64,000 nucleotides of DNA from Alphaproteobacteria bacterium GWF2_58_20 (GCA_001768735.1 MEMB01000002.1:399573-463572), one strand, 5' to 3'; shown: positions 1 through 9,930, counted from the first letter of the stretch. The notes: a model not told the origin generated them from the letters alone. Program-made: numbers and translations.

Positions 1-785
1 TAAGGAAGGACATGGTGGCGCTTGCCCGGGAAAATGCGCGACAGGAATGGGGGCGCCATGTGGCTGATGCCGCAACGCAGGCAGGGCTTCTGGAAAAGTT
101 GGGCAAGGCATTTTCATGCCCCCATTCCATCCGTCGGATAGAGGTGTATGACAACAGCCATTTCATGGGGGCAGATCCTGTGGGTGCCATGGTGGTGGCA
201 GGGCCGGAAGGATTTGCCAAATCCTCATATCGCAAGTTCAATATTCGGCAAGCGGCAGGAAATGACGATTTTGCCATGATGCGTGAGGTGTTTTCCCGCA
301 GGTTTAGGGATTCCAATCCCAAGGATTCCACGTTTCCGGATCTGCTCCTGATAGATGGAGGGCTTGGACAGCTTCATGCCGTGCAGGATTCCTTGCGGGC
401 GCTGGGCCTTCAAGGGAAACGCCCCTTTGTTGCGGCTATTGCCAAGGGGCCGGACAGGAATGCCGGGCATGAACGCATTTTCATTCCGGGACGCAAGACT
501 CCCCTTGTTTTTCCGCCTGGCGATCCCCTGCTTTTTTTTGTTGAGCGGCTCAGGGATGAAGCGCACCGCTTTGCCATTGGCAGCCAGCGCAAGCGGCGTA
601 CAAAAACGGCAATGACGTCCCCCCTTGATGATTTGCCAGGTATAGGTTCATCCCGCAAACGTGCGCTGATCCAGCGGTTTGGGTCTATAAAGGCGGTGTC
701 TCGGGCCAGTGTTGCCGACCTGCTTCAGGTGCCTGGAATCAGTGCTGCGATGGCGCAGCGCATCTTCAACCATTTCCATGCCTGA
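1..785 (+). CDS. uvrC: Excinuclease ABC subunit C (UvrC), C-terminal part only
   Basis: UvrC makes the dual incisions of nucleotide excision repair together with UvrA and UvrB. The gene is cut by the window edge; the open frame already runs from base 3 with no start in view, so about 260 C-terminal residues are seen. They contain the RNase H-like endonuclease domain: the aspartate in VYDNSHFMG, the aspartate in LLLIDGGLGQL and the histidine in RDEAHRFAI match the catalytic residues of the 3' or 5' nuclease core. A helix-hairpin-helix DNA-binding tail follows (LPGIGSSRKRAL and VPGISAAMAQRI). The protein ends normally with TGA. It is followed 65 bases later by pgsA, a usual alphaproteobacterial neighbour. 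No damage is visible in the portion seen. Confidence 0.96.
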   Translation, partial: RKDMVALARENARQEWGRHVADAATQAGLLEKLGKAFSCPHSIRRIEVYDNSHFMGADPVGAMVVAGPEGFAKSSYRKFNIRQAAGNDDFAMMREVFSRRFRDSNPKDSTFPDLLLIDGGLGQLHAVQDSLRALGLQGKRPFVAAIAKGPDRNAGHERIFIPGRKTPLVFPPGDPLLFFVERLRDEAHRFAIGSQRKRRTKTAMTSPLDDLPGIGSSRKRALIQRFGSIKAVSRASVADLLQVPGISAAMAQRIFNHFHA

Positions 786-850
786 TTTCTGCTTTTCTTT
801 TTGTGAAAAATGCGGCATAAAAAACCATATTCAGACACAGGTTCCAGAAA

Positions 851-1438
851 ATGCTCAAGAAAATCCCAAATTACCTCACATTCGGGCGAATTGCCGCCAT
901 TCCCCTTTTTGTTGCGCTCATGATGGTGGATGCCTCATGGGCCATGTGGACGGCACTCATCGTTTATGCCACAGCATGCATAACAGACTTTTTTGATGGA
1001 TGGCTCGCCCGCAAGCTGAATGCCGGTTCTCCCCTGGGACGTTTCCTTGATCCCATTGCAGACAAGCTGCTTGTGGCCGCCCTGCTCATCCTCATTGCCT
1101 GGAATGGAAGGCTTGACCAGTGGTTTTCCGTCATTCCCGCCACCATTATCATGATGCGGGAAATCATGGTGTCTGGACTGCGTGAGTTCCTGGGCCCATC
1201 CGGGATAACGATTCCCGTGAGCCGGTTGGCAAAATGGAAAACCACGGTGCAGATGTTTGCGCTGGGCTTCCTTATCGTGGGACCAAAATATGGCCCTGAT
1301 TTTTTTCCTTATACACACATTCCCTTTCCCCACATGGAAATTGGGCTTGTTGGCATCTGGTTTGCAGCCATCCTGACTGTATATACAGGGTGGACCTACA
1401 TGAAAACCGGCCTGGAGCACATGAATGATGGGGCGTAA
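851..1438 (+). CDS. pgsA: CDP-diacylglycerol--glycerol-3-phosphate 3-phosphatidyltransferase
   Basis: An inner-membrane enzyme that makes phosphatidylglycerol phosphate from CDP-diacylglycerol and glycerol 3-phosphate, the committed step to phosphatidylglycerol and cardiolipin. The 195-residue protein has the CDP-alcohol phosphatidyltransferase signature DG-x2-AR-x8-G-x3-D-x3-D, visible as DGWLARKLNAGSPLGRFLDP followed by IADK. The start MLKKIPNYLTFGRIAAIP matches the family start (N-L-T-x-x-R). Hydrophobic segments follow as expected for a five- or six-pass membrane protein. It lies 65 bases after uvrC and its last 14 bases overlap the next gene, so the two are probably translated together. 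Length and motif are normal. Confidence 0.96.
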   Translation: MLKKIPNYLTFGRIAAIPLFVALMMVDASWAMWTALIVYATACITDFFDGWLARKLNAGSPLGRFLDPIADKLLVAALLILIAWNGRLDQWFSVIPATIIMMREIMVSGLREFLGPSGITIPVSRLAKWKTTVQMFALGFLIVGPKYGPDFFPYTHIPFPHMEIGLVGIWFAAILTVYTGWTYMKTGLEHMNDGA

Positions 1439-2738
1439 GGTGCGCGCTGCCTGCCATCGCATATGGGATATACTGACAGGACTTTCCCGGGGACGGAGGG
1501 TTGCCGCCGCCCTTGTTTTCCTTGGGCTTGGCGGGATGTTTATTCTTTATCCCGAAACGCGGGAACCCATTTATCGCATGGCCGACCTTGAGCTTTTGCA
1601 TCCATCCCGCGGGATCGTTGCCTGGCCTTTGGTGGAACGGCTTGGCCCTCCGGAGTCTCTTGTGCTTGATGCCTATTTCGGCAACGAAGTGGATGTCTCT
1701 GGAGACGATATGGTGGTGGGTGCCATTGGCAAGGATGCGGCTTATATCTATCATCTTGGGGGGGATGGCTGGACCCTTGCAGCCCGTCTTTCTCCGGAGG
1801 ATATGCAATCCGGTGACCGGTTTGGCAGTGGTGTCGCCATTTCTGGCGATGAAGCCATTATTGGCGCGCAAAATGCCGAAGATGGCAGTGGAGCGGCCTA
1901 TGTGTTCCTGCGGGATGCCGAGGGGAGATGGCAGCAGGAAGCCAAGCTCAAGCCTTCTGATGAATCCAATGGAGCGTTGTTTGGATGGTCGGGGGGCGTG
2001 GCCATTTCCGGAAATGATGCCATTGTTTGCAGCAACACGGGGGTGTTCTTTTTCCGCCGTTCCGGACGAAAGTTTGAGGAAATCCAGCGGGTCATTGGTG
2101 AATTCCGGCGGGGAGATGAAACCGTTTTCCATGGCTTTCGTGGCGTGGCGATGGATGCGGGACGTGCGGTGATCGGCGATGGTATTGCCAACGATCATGG
2201 ACGGGCCAGCGGTGCCGCCCATATTTATGTGCGTGGGGAAGATGGCGTTTGGCGCTCCGAAGCCCGACTGCTTGCGCCTGATGGGGCAGCCGGTGATGTG
2301 TTTGGAGACCGGGTGGCCATTTCCGGGGATCTGGTTCTTGTCGGAGCCAAAAACCATGATGAAAAAGGCGAAGATTCCGGCGCTGCCTATCTTTTCCGGC
2401 GGAAGGCCGATGGTTCCGGATGGGGCTTTGAAAAAAAGTTGGTTCCGAAAAAGGCTCGGGCAGGGGATGGTTATGGTGGCAGTGTGGCATTGACAGGCAA
2501 TGTAGCCCTGGTGGGCGGTTACCGGTTCTGTGATGATCCGGCGCGCGCCTGCAGCATGGCTCCAGCCGTCATTTTTGAAAATGTTGGGAAGGGTTGGGGA
2601 GAACGGGCGGTTCTCTCGGTTTCTGAAACCGTTCCGGGATTTGCCACCAGTGTGGCTTTGCGCGGCAGTACCGCCATCATTGGTGCGCGTCAGGCTCCCC
2701 CCAACAATGCCGGGGCGGTTTTTATCTATCAGGATTGA
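1425..2738 (+). CDS. Membrane-anchored FG-GAP (integrin-like) beta-propeller protein
   Basis: Function unknown. The 437-residue protein has a basic N terminus and one hydrophobic segment at about residues 24-41 (RVAAALVFLGLGGMFILY), so it is either anchored in the inner membrane or carries an uncleaved signal. The rest is made of seven repeats of about 45-55 residues of the FG-GAP type. Each has a core such as FGSGVAISGDEAIIGA followed by a GAAYVF-like strand, which suggests a seven-bladed propeller facing the periplasm. FG-GAP propellers generally bind proteins or glycans; no catalytic residues are evident. The start overlaps the end of pgsA by 14 bases (two adjacent ATG codons at 1425 and 1428), so co-expression with pgsA is likely. 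Confidence 0.8.
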   Translation: MMGRKVRAACHRIWDILTGLSRGRRVAAALVFLGLGGMFILYPETREPIYRMADLELLHPSRGIVAWPLVERLGPPESLVLDAYFGNEVDVSGDDMVVGAIGKDAAYIYHLGGDGWTLAARLSPEDMQSGDRFGSGVAISGDEAIIGAQNAEDGSGAAYVFLRDAEGRWQQEAKLKPSDESNGALFGWSGGVAISGNDAIVCSNTGVFFFRRSGRKFEEIQRVIGEFRRGDETVFHGFRGVAMDAGRAVIGDGIANDHGRASGAAHIYVRGEDGVWRSEARLLAPDGAAGDVFGDRVAISGDLVLVGAKNHDEKGEDSGAAYLFRRKADGSGWGFEKKLVPKKARAGDGYGGSVALTGNVALVGGYRFCDDPARACSMAPAVIFENVGKGWGERAVLSVSETVPGFATSVALRGSTAIIGARQAPPNNAGAVFIYQD

Positions 2739-2970
2739 TCTGCCGTTTTGCAATTGTTGTGCAGGATGCTTTCGTTTTCGGAGGTGTCCCGGCCGAGGAT
2801 TCCCCAATTCCCCTGTGCGTGCCAGACAAGGTTTTCCGATGTGGCATGGGATCTGTTCCTCATGGGGTTCAGGTAGGTAACGTCGATGGATTGTAATGCA
2901 GAACCGGGCTGGAATGGATGGGGGAAAGGTCAACCGGAACCGATGTTGCGCAGGCCGGAAGAAGGAAGAA

Positions 2971-3024
2971 AATGGTCAAAAATCTCCTCGCCAAGACCTG
3001 AAATAGCAACACATTTTGACCATT
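2971..3024. repeat. 11-bp perfect inverted repeat between convergent genes
   Basis: AATGGTCAAAA at 2971-2981 is the exact reverse complement of TTTTGACCATT at 3014-3024, with 32 bases between. It lies in the 292-base space between two convergent genes (2739-3030), where nothing else was recognised. It could fold as a long-loop hairpin or be a protein-binding site. There is no T tract like that of a classical terminator. Confidence 0.5.
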
Positions 3025-3030
3025 ATGCCC

Positions 3031-3867
3031 TTATTTCAGGATAAGCCATAAGAAGGTACCTGCAAGCACAAGCAAGGGGATGGTTTGCAGGAGGGTTGCC
3101 CAGGTAATCGTGTGCCAGCGCCGCTTGAGTCGGTGGTGGATACGGGCTTCTCCCGGCATGGCATTCTGGATTTCCATCAGTTTTTGACGCAGCATCATGT
3201 CACCGCGGGCAAAGGTCATGGCCTGGGCGATGAGGTCGCGGGACAGGGCGAATTTCTGTTCAAGAAAAAAGGCAAAGGCCTGGTGACGCAAAAGATGGGC
3301 GTTGGCATCCACGGGCATGTCACCGCCCCGGATATTGCGTAACAAAGCATCCAGCGCATATGGCGGCCCCCACGGAAATCCCCACCAGCCGAAAAGCCAG
3401 GTCTTGAAGCTGGCAATGAGGGCTGTCCGGTCTGCGCATTTGCGGCAGAAGACGCCCTGCACAGGATAACGCATGGTCAGGAAAATGTAGCTGATGACCT
3501 GCCAGAAAATGATGTAGCGGGGTTGGGCCGTGACATGGCCGCAGCGGGAGCAAACCACAGGCGCAACGTCCAGTCCGTGCGCTTCGGGTTGTGCATGGGC
3601 CTCATGCGCCTCATGCGCGGTAACCGGTTCATCCATTTCCTCGCTGAAACGCTGGGCGTCATAGGATGCGCGGATGGTTGGGTTCGAGAGGTTGTGGTAG
3701 GCTTCCGTAATGGCCTGGAAGCGTGAGCCCGCATCCGTTTCCTGATTGTGGTCAGGGTGCAGGAGCTTGGCTTTCTTGCGGAAAGCACACTTGATTTCTT
3801 CAGCAGATGCGTCTGGAGTGACGCCGAGGAGCGCGTAATAGCCCCTCGGGTCAGCAGCAATGCTCAT
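3031..3867 (-). CDS. Membrane-anchored J-domain protein with zinc-ribbon cysteines
   Basis: A J-domain co-chaperone that should stimulate an Hsp70 (DnaK), probably at the inner membrane; its clients are unknown. Of 278 residues, about 8-70 form the J domain, with the HPD tripeptide at residues 37-39. Two CxxC pairs follow (CSRCGH and CRKCAD), flanking a hydrophobic stretch. The C terminus is a predicted membrane segment (TLLQTIPLLVLAGTFLWLIL). It lacks the G/F region and the four CxxCxGxG repeats of true DnaJ, so it is not DnaJ. Its start overlaps the stop of typA in an ATGA arrangement, making it the last gene of the minus-strand operon that begins near 9930. Confidence 0.82.
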   Translation of the reverse strand: MSIAADPRGYYALLGVTPDASAEEIKCAFRKKAKLLHPDHNQETDAGSRFQAITEAYHNLSNPTIRASYDAQRFSEEMDEPVTAHEAHEAHAQPEAHGLDVAPVVCSRCGHVTAQPRYIIFWQVISYIFLTMRYPVQGVFCRKCADRTALIASFKTWLFGWWGFPWGPPYALDALLRNIRGGDMPVDANAHLLRHQAFAFFLEQKFALSRDLIAQAMTFARGDMMLRQKLMEIQNAMPGEARIHHRLKRRWHTITWATLLQTIPLLVLAGTFLWLILK

Positions 3868-5702
3868 GCAGGTGTGTCCTCGGTCACTTTGCGGGAGGCC
3901 CGTTTGCGTTCATTGGGATCCAGCAGGCGCTTGCGCAGCCGGATCGATTTCGGGGTCACTTCCACCAGCTCGTCATCCGCGATGTAGGAAATGGCATGTT
4001 CCAGTGTCATCTTCACTGGCGGGGTGAGGCGGATGTTCTCATCATGCGAGTGGGTACGCACATTGGTAAGCTGTTTGCCCTTGATGACATTGATTTCAAG
4101 GTCATTTTCGCGGGTGTGTTCACCGACGATCATGCCCGCGTAGACCTGTATGCCCGGTGAGATGAAGAGGGGGCCGCGCGCTTCCAGGTTGGCAAGGGCA
4201 TAGGCAACGGAAGATCCATCGCATACGGAAATGAGGGCACCGGTGTGGCGTCCTTCCAGTGGGCCACGGTAAGCGCCCCAGCTGTGGAAAATGCGGTTCA
4301 TGATGCCGGTTCCCCTGGTGTCGGTGAGGAATTCGCCATGATAGCCGATAAGGCCGCGTGTCGGGGCCAGGAAAGTGAGGCGCAGCTTGCCGCCGCCGGA
4401 TGGTTTCATTTCCGTCAGCTCGGCCTTGCGTTCCGACATCTTCTGCACCACGATGCCGGAATATGGCTCGTCCACATCCACCTGAACTTCTTCGATAGGT
4501 TCGAGCCGGGAGCCGGTTTCCGGATCTTCCTTCATGATGACGCGCGGACGTCCGACAGAAAGTTCAAAGCCTTCACGGCGCATGGTTTCAATCAGGACGC
4601 CCATCTGGAGTTCGCCACGTCCGGCGACTTCATAGCTGTCCTTGTCGGAGGATTCCGAAACCTTGATGGCCACATTGCCTTCGGCTTCGTGCAGAAGGCG
4701 TTCACGCAGCATGCGGGAAGTCACCTTGGAGCCTTCACGGCCGGCGAGAGGGCTGTTGTTGACCGAAAAGGTCATGGACAGGGTGGGAGGATCCACCGGT
4801 TGGGCCTCAAGTGCTTCGGTCACTTCCGGCGCGCAGAGGGTGTCTGCCACCGTCGCAACAGAAAGGCCGGCAATGGCGACAATATCGCCCGCATGGGCCT
4901 CTTCCACGGGAACGCGTTCCAGGCCACGGAAGGACAGGAGCTTCATGACGCGGCCCTGTTCCACCATACTGCCATCATAGGAGATTGCCTTGATGGGGGC
5001 GCCGGACTTGATGGAACCTTCGGTGATGCGTCCTGTCAGGATGCGGCCAAGGTAGGGATTGTATTCAAGAATGGTGGCGAGCATGCGGAAAGGTGTATCC
5101 AGAACCACCTTTGGTTCTGGCACATGCTTGACCACAAGGTCAAACATCGGGGTCATGCCCTTTTCCATGTCAGCTTCAAGGCTGGTGGAGGCCCAGCCCT
5201 GGCGGCCGGATGCGTAAAGGATGGGGAAGTCGAGCTGTTCATCATCCGCACCAAGGGCGGCGAAGAGGTCGAAGACCTCATTCAGCACGGCTTCCGGACG
5301 GCCATCAGGGCGATCCACCTTGTTGATGACGACAATGGGCTTGAGGCCGCGCTTGAGCGCTTTGCCTACCACGAACTTGGTTTGCGGCAGGGGGCCTTCG
5401 GCAGCGTCCACCAGGACAATTGCGCCATCGACCATGCCAAGGATGCGTTCCACCTCACCGCCGAAATCGGCATGGCCCGGGGTGTCCACAATGTTGATGC
5501 GGGTGCCGTCATGCCAGAGCACCGAGGTGCATTTGGCCAGGATGGTGATGCCGCGTTCCCGTTCCAGATCATTGGAATCAAGGGCGCAATCGGCCACCTG
5601 CTGGTTGGCACGGAAGGATCCGCTCTGGCGGAGGAGGGCGTCAACCAGGGTTGTCTTGCCGTGGTCAACGTGCGCGATAATGGCGATATTTCTCATTTTC
5701 AT
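3864..5702 (-). CDS. typA: Ribosome-associated GTPase TypA/BipA
   Basis: A translational GTPase of the EF-G family that binds the 70S ribosome and aids ribosome assembly and stress adaptation. The G1 motif AHVDHGKTT lies just inside the N terminus, followed by ERGITI (G2), [14 protein letters not shown] (G3) and NKVDRPDGR (G4). EF-G-like domains III and V and the BipA-specific C-terminal domain follow ([11 protein letters not shown] is close to the usual GLIG-x-x-EF). The frame stays open to 5726, but family proteins start just before [10 protein letters not shown], so ATG 5702 or ATG 5696 is preferred. With either, the gene begins just after the PAP2 gene ends at 5710. Length of about 610 residues is normal. 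Confidence 0.96.
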   Translation of the reverse strand: MKMRNIAIIAHVDHGKTTLVDALLRQSGSFRANQQVADCALDSNDLERERGITILAKCTSVLWHDGTRINIVDTPGHADFGGEVERILGMVDGAIVLVDAAEGPLPQTKFVVGKALKRGLKPIVVINKVDRPDGRPEAVLNEVFDLFAALGADDEQLDFPILYASGRQGWASTSLEADMEKGMTPMFDLVVKHVPEPKVVLDTPFRMLATILEYNPYLGRILTGRITEGSIKSGAPIKAISYDGSMVEQGRVMKLLSFRGLERVPVEEAHAGDIVAIAGLSVATVADTLCAPEVTEALEAQPVDPPTLSMTFSVNNSPLAGREGSKVTSRMLRERLLHEAEGNVAIKVSESSDKDSYEVAGRGELQMGVLIETMRREGFELSVGRPRVIMKEDPETGSRLEPIEEVQVDVDEPYSGIVVQKMSERKAELTEMKPSGGGKLRLTFLAPTRGLIGYHGEFLTDTRGTGIMNRIFHSWGAYRGPLEGRHTGALISVCDGSSVAYALANLEARGPLFISPGIQVYAGMIVGEHTRENDLEINVIKGKQLTNVRTHSHDENIRLTPPVKMTLEHAISYIADDELVEVTPKSIRLRKRLLDPNERKRASRKVTEDTPA

Positions 5703-5709
5703 GAGGCGC

Positions 5710-6300
5710 TTATACGCGCACTTCAAGCCGTTTGGCTAGAGGAATTGTGATCAAAAGAGCAATAAATGCACCGCCCAGCACATCGCTCAGGTAATGCTGC
5801 AGCAGGAGGATGCGGCTCAGGGCAACAAAACCAGCATAAAGGAACAAGGGAATCCGGGCTTTCGGGAACAGGTGGAAAAGGACAAGCGCCAAGGCCACGG
5901 CTGTGGCGGTGTGGCCGGAAGGAAACGAGGTGAGGGAGGTGTCCCATGTGATGCCATGAAAACCGTCAAGGCCTCTGTCCCACAAGGCTTTCGGGCGTGC
6001 CCGGCCAAAAAGGTATTTGGGAATCTGGATGATGATGCCTGTTGCGGCAACGCAGGTGAAGGTGTTCCGGGCGGCAATGAAGGTGGGGGCTGTGCGGGTT
6101 TTCCGGAAAGCCAGCATGAGCAGGAGGGCGGGAACAAGGATGTACTGCGATTCTCCGAGATGGGTAATGAAACGGATGGTCGGCAGGAAGACGGGGGGGA
6201 TGTTGCGGCATGCGGCAGCGATGGCGTGGTCAAGCGGAAAGGCCATGAGCGTAAGGAGGGCAAGGGAGATGCCGGCGATGAGAAAGGTTCGGCGGCTCAT
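5710..6300 (-). CDS. PAP2-family membrane phosphatase
   Basis: A multi-pass inner-membrane phosphatase of the PAP2 (type 2 phosphatidic acid phosphatase) superfamily. The three-part signature is complete: K-x6-RP in [13 protein letters not shown] in [11 protein letters not shown], and SR-x5-H-x3-D in [16 protein letters not shown]. The likely substrates are a lipid phosphate such as lipid A 1- or 4'-phosphate, undecaprenyl diphosphate or phosphatidylglycerol phosphate; the sequence alone does not decide. It overlaps the upstream ArnT-like gene by an ATGA junction. This pairing, a glycosyltransferase that modifies lipid-linked sugars plus a phosphatase, favours lipid A or lipid-carrier remodelling. 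The 196-residue length fits a six-pass protein. Confidence 0.87.
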   Translation of the reverse strand: MSRRTFLIAGISLALLTLMAFPLDHAIAAACRNIPPVFLPTIRFITHLGESQYILVPALLLMLAFRKTRTAPTFIAARNTFTCVAATGIIIQIPKYLFGRARPKALWDRGLDGFHGITWDTSLTSFPSGHTATAVALALVLFHLFPKARIPLFLYAGFVALSRILLLQHYLSDVLGGAFIALLITIPLAKRLEVRV

Positions 6301-7877
6301 GGGGCATTGTTCCGCAAAAGGATGAGGCTAATGGGCTTGCCTTTGGAATAGTTGAATCCGGAAACTGTGCCAATGCGTTGCGCTGTGGGCATGATTGCCA
6401 TGAAGGCACTTTCCTCGTTGTCGGGAATGGCCGTTACGGCGAGGGAATCCTCGCCGAGGATGTTGGCCGCTTCGGCCAGGCTGTCGGCCAGGCGGGTTTT
6501 TGTGCCCAGGGTCATGACAGCGCTGGGTTCATGATAGCCAACAAGCACCATGCGGCTCATGGGGGGGGAGATGTTCCGCGTTGCTGCCGCCAGGGCTCTG
6601 CTGGGAAAGGGGGAGGAAAGTCCGGGCAGTACAAAGCCGAAGATGAGCGCCATGGCAAGGGTGGCGGAGGTGGCGATGCCGGAGAGAGGCAAGGGCCTGC
6701 GGCGAATGAAGGCGATCAAGGCTGCAAGGATAGTCATGAGGATCGTCAGGGTGGAAAGGAGGCCTGGCAACAAAATCCGGCCATCAAAATACAAGGGTAA
6801 AAAGATGGGGAGGGCCGCAAGGGCAAGGCCCGCCAGTCCCCAGAGGAAAAGCCAGACCCCTTCAACCTTGCGGGAGGTTGTCGGGATTGCAATCACTGCC
6901 AGAATGGCCAGTGCCGGATAAACCGGCAGGATATAATGGACAAGCTTGGTGGGCATGGCCTCAAAAAGCAGCCAGAAAGGCACGGCCCATGCAAGAAGGA
7001 AACGGATGCCCGGCTCCCGCCAGCGCCGAAGGATGTTGCGCGCTCCAAGGCACAGTGGCAGGAAGGCGGCCCAAAGGCAAAGCGGCAGAAGCAGGAGATA
7101 GGTGCCGGGCGGAGCGCCATGGGATTCCTGTGCCGAAGCTGTTTTTGCCAGCATGTCAGCTCCAACCGATTCCAGCCAGAAATGCCCGTGGGAAGCGAGG
7201 GTGATGGCCACCAGCCAAGGCAGGACGATGACGGAGAGAAGCAGCAGGCCGGGGAGAGGCCTTGTTTTCCGGAAGAGCGTCCGATCTCCGTCCAGAAGAA
7301 GAACAAAACCTGTCGGGATGAAGATGACAGGGCCCTTGACCAGAATGCCAAGCCCCAGCGCGCACCAGAAGAGGAAAAACCAGCGTTTTTCAGGTTCATG
7401 GCGAATCTGCCACAAGCCCAGCATGGCGGCAAGGGTTGTGGCGAGCAGGACAGCATCGGTTTTGGCAAGGCGTGCCTCAGCCCCCAGGATAAGGGAGGAT
7501 GTCAGCAGAAGGGCGGCGAGAAGGGATTTTTCCCGTGAGCCTGTCATTTTCATGGACAGGAAGAAGGTCAGGAGAATGGAAAGAATGGCGGCCAGCAGGG
7601 AGGGGAGGCGGTAAGTGGCAATGGGGTTGGACAGGCTTTCTCCGCCAGCAAGGGTTGTGGCCGTAGCCTGCATCCAGTAAATGCCGACGGGCTTCTTGTA
7701 GCGCGGAGCATCCTGGAAGCGGATGTCGATGAAATCATGGCTTTCCAGCATTTGCCGGGAGGCTTGTGCAAAACGGGATTCATCGCGGTCCATGGCGGGC
7801 AGGCTGCCAAGGCCGGGCAGAAAAGCCATGAAGGCAAAAATCGCCAATAAAACAATGAGAATATGTTTATTGTTCAT
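6297..7877 (-). CDS. ArnT-like membrane glycosyltransferase (GT83/PMT superfamily)
   Basis: An integral membrane glycosyltransferase of the GT-C fold that would move a sugar from a polyprenyl-phosphate donor to lipid A, a glycan or a protein. The 526-residue protein begins with a membrane helix, then the first periplasmic loop with [14 protein letters not shown]. The paired acidic residues there are typical of the ArnT/PMT active site, and [12 protein letters not shown] follows in the family's usual place. About eleven further hydrophobic segments and a C-terminal soluble domain follow. It overlaps deoA upstream by 11 bases and the PAP2 phosphatase downstream by 4. ArnT itself adds aminoarabinose; no arn synthesis genes are in this window, so the donor sugar is unknown. 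Confidence 0.83.
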   Translation of the reverse strand: MNNKHILIVLLAIFAFMAFLPGLGSLPAMDRDESRFAQASRQMLESHDFIDIRFQDAPRYKKPVGIYWMQATATTLAGGESLSNPIATYRLPSLLAAILSILLTFFLSMKMTGSREKSLLAALLLTSSLILGAEARLAKTDAVLLATTLAAMLGLWQIRHEPEKRWFFLFWCALGLGILVKGPVIFIPTGFVLLLDGDRTLFRKTRPLPGLLLLSVIVLPWLVAITLASHGHFWLESVGADMLAKTASAQESHGAPPGTYLLLLPLCLWAAFLPLCLGARNILRRWREPGIRFLLAWAVPFWLLFEAMPTKLVHYILPVYPALAILAVIAIPTTSRKVEGVWLFLWGLAGLALAALPIFLPLYFDGRILLPGLLSTLTILMTILAALIAFIRRRPLPLSGIATSATLAMALIFGFVLPGLSSPFPSRALAAATRNISPPMSRMVLVGYHEPSAVMTLGTKTRLADSLAEAANILGEDSLAVTAIPDNEESAFMAIMPTAQRIGTVSGFNYSKGKPISLILLRNNAP

Positions 7878-9198
7878 GTGACGGAATCATGCGCTGGGAG
7901 ACCAGGATCTGAGGGGAGGGGGGAGCGCCAATGGTCAGGGATTCCCGCACGAGGACTTCGGCATCATCCGCATCCCCGTTTGTTTTTGCATGAATGATGC
8001 AAAGAGGGGAGCCTTGCGGGCTGCAAGGTGTTCCCAAGGCCGCAATGTCAGAAAGTCCTGTGGCCGGATTGATGGCTTCTCCAGCCCTGGTGCGTCCACC
8101 ACCAAGGGCGATGATGGCAAGCCCCATTTTGCGGACGTCAATATGGGAAACATGGCCGCTTTTATCTGGGCGCACGGCGCGCCGGATGGGCGCTTTTGGC
8201 AGGTAGCTGTCAGGTTTGTCCATGAAATCCGCAGGGCCTCCCTGCATGGTAACCATGCGGGCAAAACATTCAGCTGCGCGGCCATCGGTCAGGGCGCGCA
8301 GCAGCATGACGCGGGCTGGGGCTGTGTTTTCCGCAAGCTTGCCCAGAACCAGCATTTCAGCGCCAAGGGCAAGTGTCACTTCCAGTAGGCGGCCTTCGGA
8401 TACGTTGCCCTTGAGGATATCCACACATTCCGAGATTTCCAGCGCATTTCCAGCGGAAAGCCCCAGAACCTGATTCATGTCCGTGATGAGGGCCACCGTG
8501 GGCATGCCCGCGCCACATCCAACAGAAACAAGGCTTTCGGCCAGAGCCTTGGCATCTTCGGGGTTGGGCAGGAAAGCGCCGGAGCCCGTCTTGATATCCA
8601 TCACGAGGCCGTCAAGTCCGGCGGAAAGCTTCTTGGAGAGGATGGAAGCCGTGATGAGGTCAAGCGATTCCACCGTGGCGGTAATGTCGCGCACGGCATA
8701 CATCCTGCGATCAGCGGGTGCGATGTCTGGTGTTGCGGCCATGATGGCGCAATGTTCCTTGCGGACAATATTTTGGAAATCCTCGATGGAAAGGGCCGTC
8801 CTGAACCCGGGAATGGATTCCAGCTTGTCGATGGTTCCGCCGGTATGGCCAAGGCCGCGTCCGGCAATCATGGGAACCGCCGCGCCGCAGGCGGCAACCA
8901 GCGGGGCAAGGATCATGCTCACCTTGTCGCCAACGCCGCCAGTGGAATGTTTGTCCAGTACAGGACGGTCAAGATCCCATGTCAGGCGCTTGCCGGAATC
9001 CGCCATGGCCCGGGTGAGGACCACGCGTTCATCCATGGTCATGCCCTTGAGGAGAATGGCCATGCAGAAGGCGGCAATCTGCCCGTCGCCGATACTGTTG
9101 TCGGTAACGCCCCTGATGAAGTTTTGGATGTCTTCAGAGGGCAGGGACAGGCCATCGCGCTTTTTGCGAATGACTTCCTGCGGCAGGAAATGGGTCAA
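7867..9198 (-). CDS. deoA: Thymidine phosphorylase
   Basis: Catalyses reversible phosphorolysis of thymidine (and deoxyuridine) to the base and 2-deoxyribose 1-phosphate in nucleoside salvage. The 443-residue length is that of E. coli DeoA. It contains the phosphate-binding [12 protein letters not shown] segment, [15 protein letters not shown], and a KTGSGAF motif. All three are hallmarks of the thymidine/pyrimidine-nucleoside phosphorylase family. It starts three bases after the stop of the BI-1 gene and overlaps the ArnT-like gene by 11 bases. No deoB, deoC or deoD is nearby, so it sits outside the usual deo operon. Pyrimidine-nucleoside phosphorylase (Pdp) is the alternative, but the length favours DeoA. 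Confidence 0.94.
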   Translation of the reverse strand: MTHFLPQEVIRKKRDGLSLPSEDIQNFIRGVTDNSIGDGQIAAFCMAILLKGMTMDERVVLTRAMADSGKRLTWDLDRPVLDKHSTGGVGDKVSMILAPLVAACGAAVPMIAGRGLGHTGGTIDKLESIPGFRTALSIEDFQNIVRKEHCAIMAATPDIAPADRRMYAVRDITATVESLDLITASILSKKLSAGLDGLVMDIKTGSGAFLPNPEDAKALAESLVSVGCGAGMPTVALITDMNQVLGLSAGNALEISECVDILKGNVSEGRLLEVTLALGAEMLVLGKLAENTAPARVMLLRALTDGRAAECFARMVTMQGGPADFMDKPDSYLPKAPIRRAVRPDKSGHVSHIDVRKMGLAIIALGGGRTRAGEAINPATGLSDIAALGTPCSPQGSPLCIIHAKTNGDADDAEVLVRESLTIGAPPSPQILVSQRMIPSHEQ

Positions 9199-9201
9199 GT
9201 G

Positions 9202-9930
9202 TTATCTCCGGCTGGCCGACGACATGATGCGCAGGATGGCCAGGAACAGGTTGATGAAATCCATGTAAAGGCGAAGCGCGCCCATGATGGCGATGTTTTC
9301 GTTTGAAGCAACGCTGCCGCCTGTTTGCAGGTAAAGCTGCTTCAGGCGCTGGGTGTCAAAGGCGGTGAGGCCGGTGAAGACCAGGACGCTGATGATGGAC
9401 AGGGCAAACTCAAGCCCGCTGGATTTCAGGAACATGTTGACGAGCGAGGCAAGGATGATGCCCCAGAGGCCCATCATGAGGAAGGATCCCATGCCGGTGA
9501 GGTCACGCTTTGTGGTGTATCCCACAATACTGAGGCCGGCGAATGTGCCGGAGGTGATGAAAAAGGCGCGGGCCAGCATGGCACCGGAACCCATGCCCAT
9601 GTAAAGGGCGATGATGCTGGAGAGCATGACGCCCATGAGGGCGGAATAGCCCCAGAAGCAGGTTTGGGCGGCCTGTTTGCTCATGGTGGTGATTTTTGCG
9701 CTCATGTAAAACACAAGGATGAAGGGCGCAAGCAGGACAGCCCATTTGAGCGGTGTACCAAAAATGGCCTGCATCATGGCAGGGCTTCCCGCCACCAGCA
9801 TGGCGACAAGCGCTGTGACGGCAATGCCGCCCGCCATGTAGTTGTAAATCTTGAGCATGTAGCTGCGCAGGCCTTCGTTGATGCTGGTGCCTTGCGAAAC
9901 CACACCGATGATGTCGTTGTTGCGGGTCAT
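9202..9930 (-). CDS. Bax inhibitor-1/YccA family membrane protein
   Basis: A seven-transmembrane protein of the BI-1/TMBIM family (E. coli YbhL and YccA are members); family proteins modulate membrane proteolysis or act as calcium leak channels. The protein is hydrophobic throughout and has the family's late FTGLTAFDTQRLKQLY segment with its paired aspartate and nearby basic residues. The frame opens at 9945, but a strong AAGGAGG lies at 9936-9942. It is five bases upstream of ATG 9930, so that codon is chosen, giving about 242 residues (MTRNNDIIGVVSQ). This is the first gene of a six-gene minus-strand operon reaching to 3031. Its promoter should lie in the 169-base space shared with the divergent accessory operon. 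Confidence 0.9.
   Translation of the reverse strand: MTRNNDIIGVVSQGTSINEGLRSYMLKIYNYMAGGIAVTALVAMLVAGSPAMMQAIFGTPLKWAVLLAPFILVFYMSAKITTMSKQAAQTCFWGYSALMGVMLSSIIALYMGMGSGAMLARAFFITSGTFAGLSIVGYTTKRDLTGMGSFLMMGLWGIILASLVNMFLKSSGLEFALSIISVLVFTGLTAFDTQRLKQLYLQTGGSVASNENIAIMGALRLYMDFINLFLAILRIMSSASRR

Noticed and set aside
1272-2933. 553-codon open frame opposite the FG-GAP gene
   Set aside because: Its repetitive composition is the reverse of the FG-GAP repeats; no start signal or family.
4245-5750. 501-codon plus-strand frame opposite typA
   Set aside because: Antisense to typA; low-complexity Gly/His composition, no domain.
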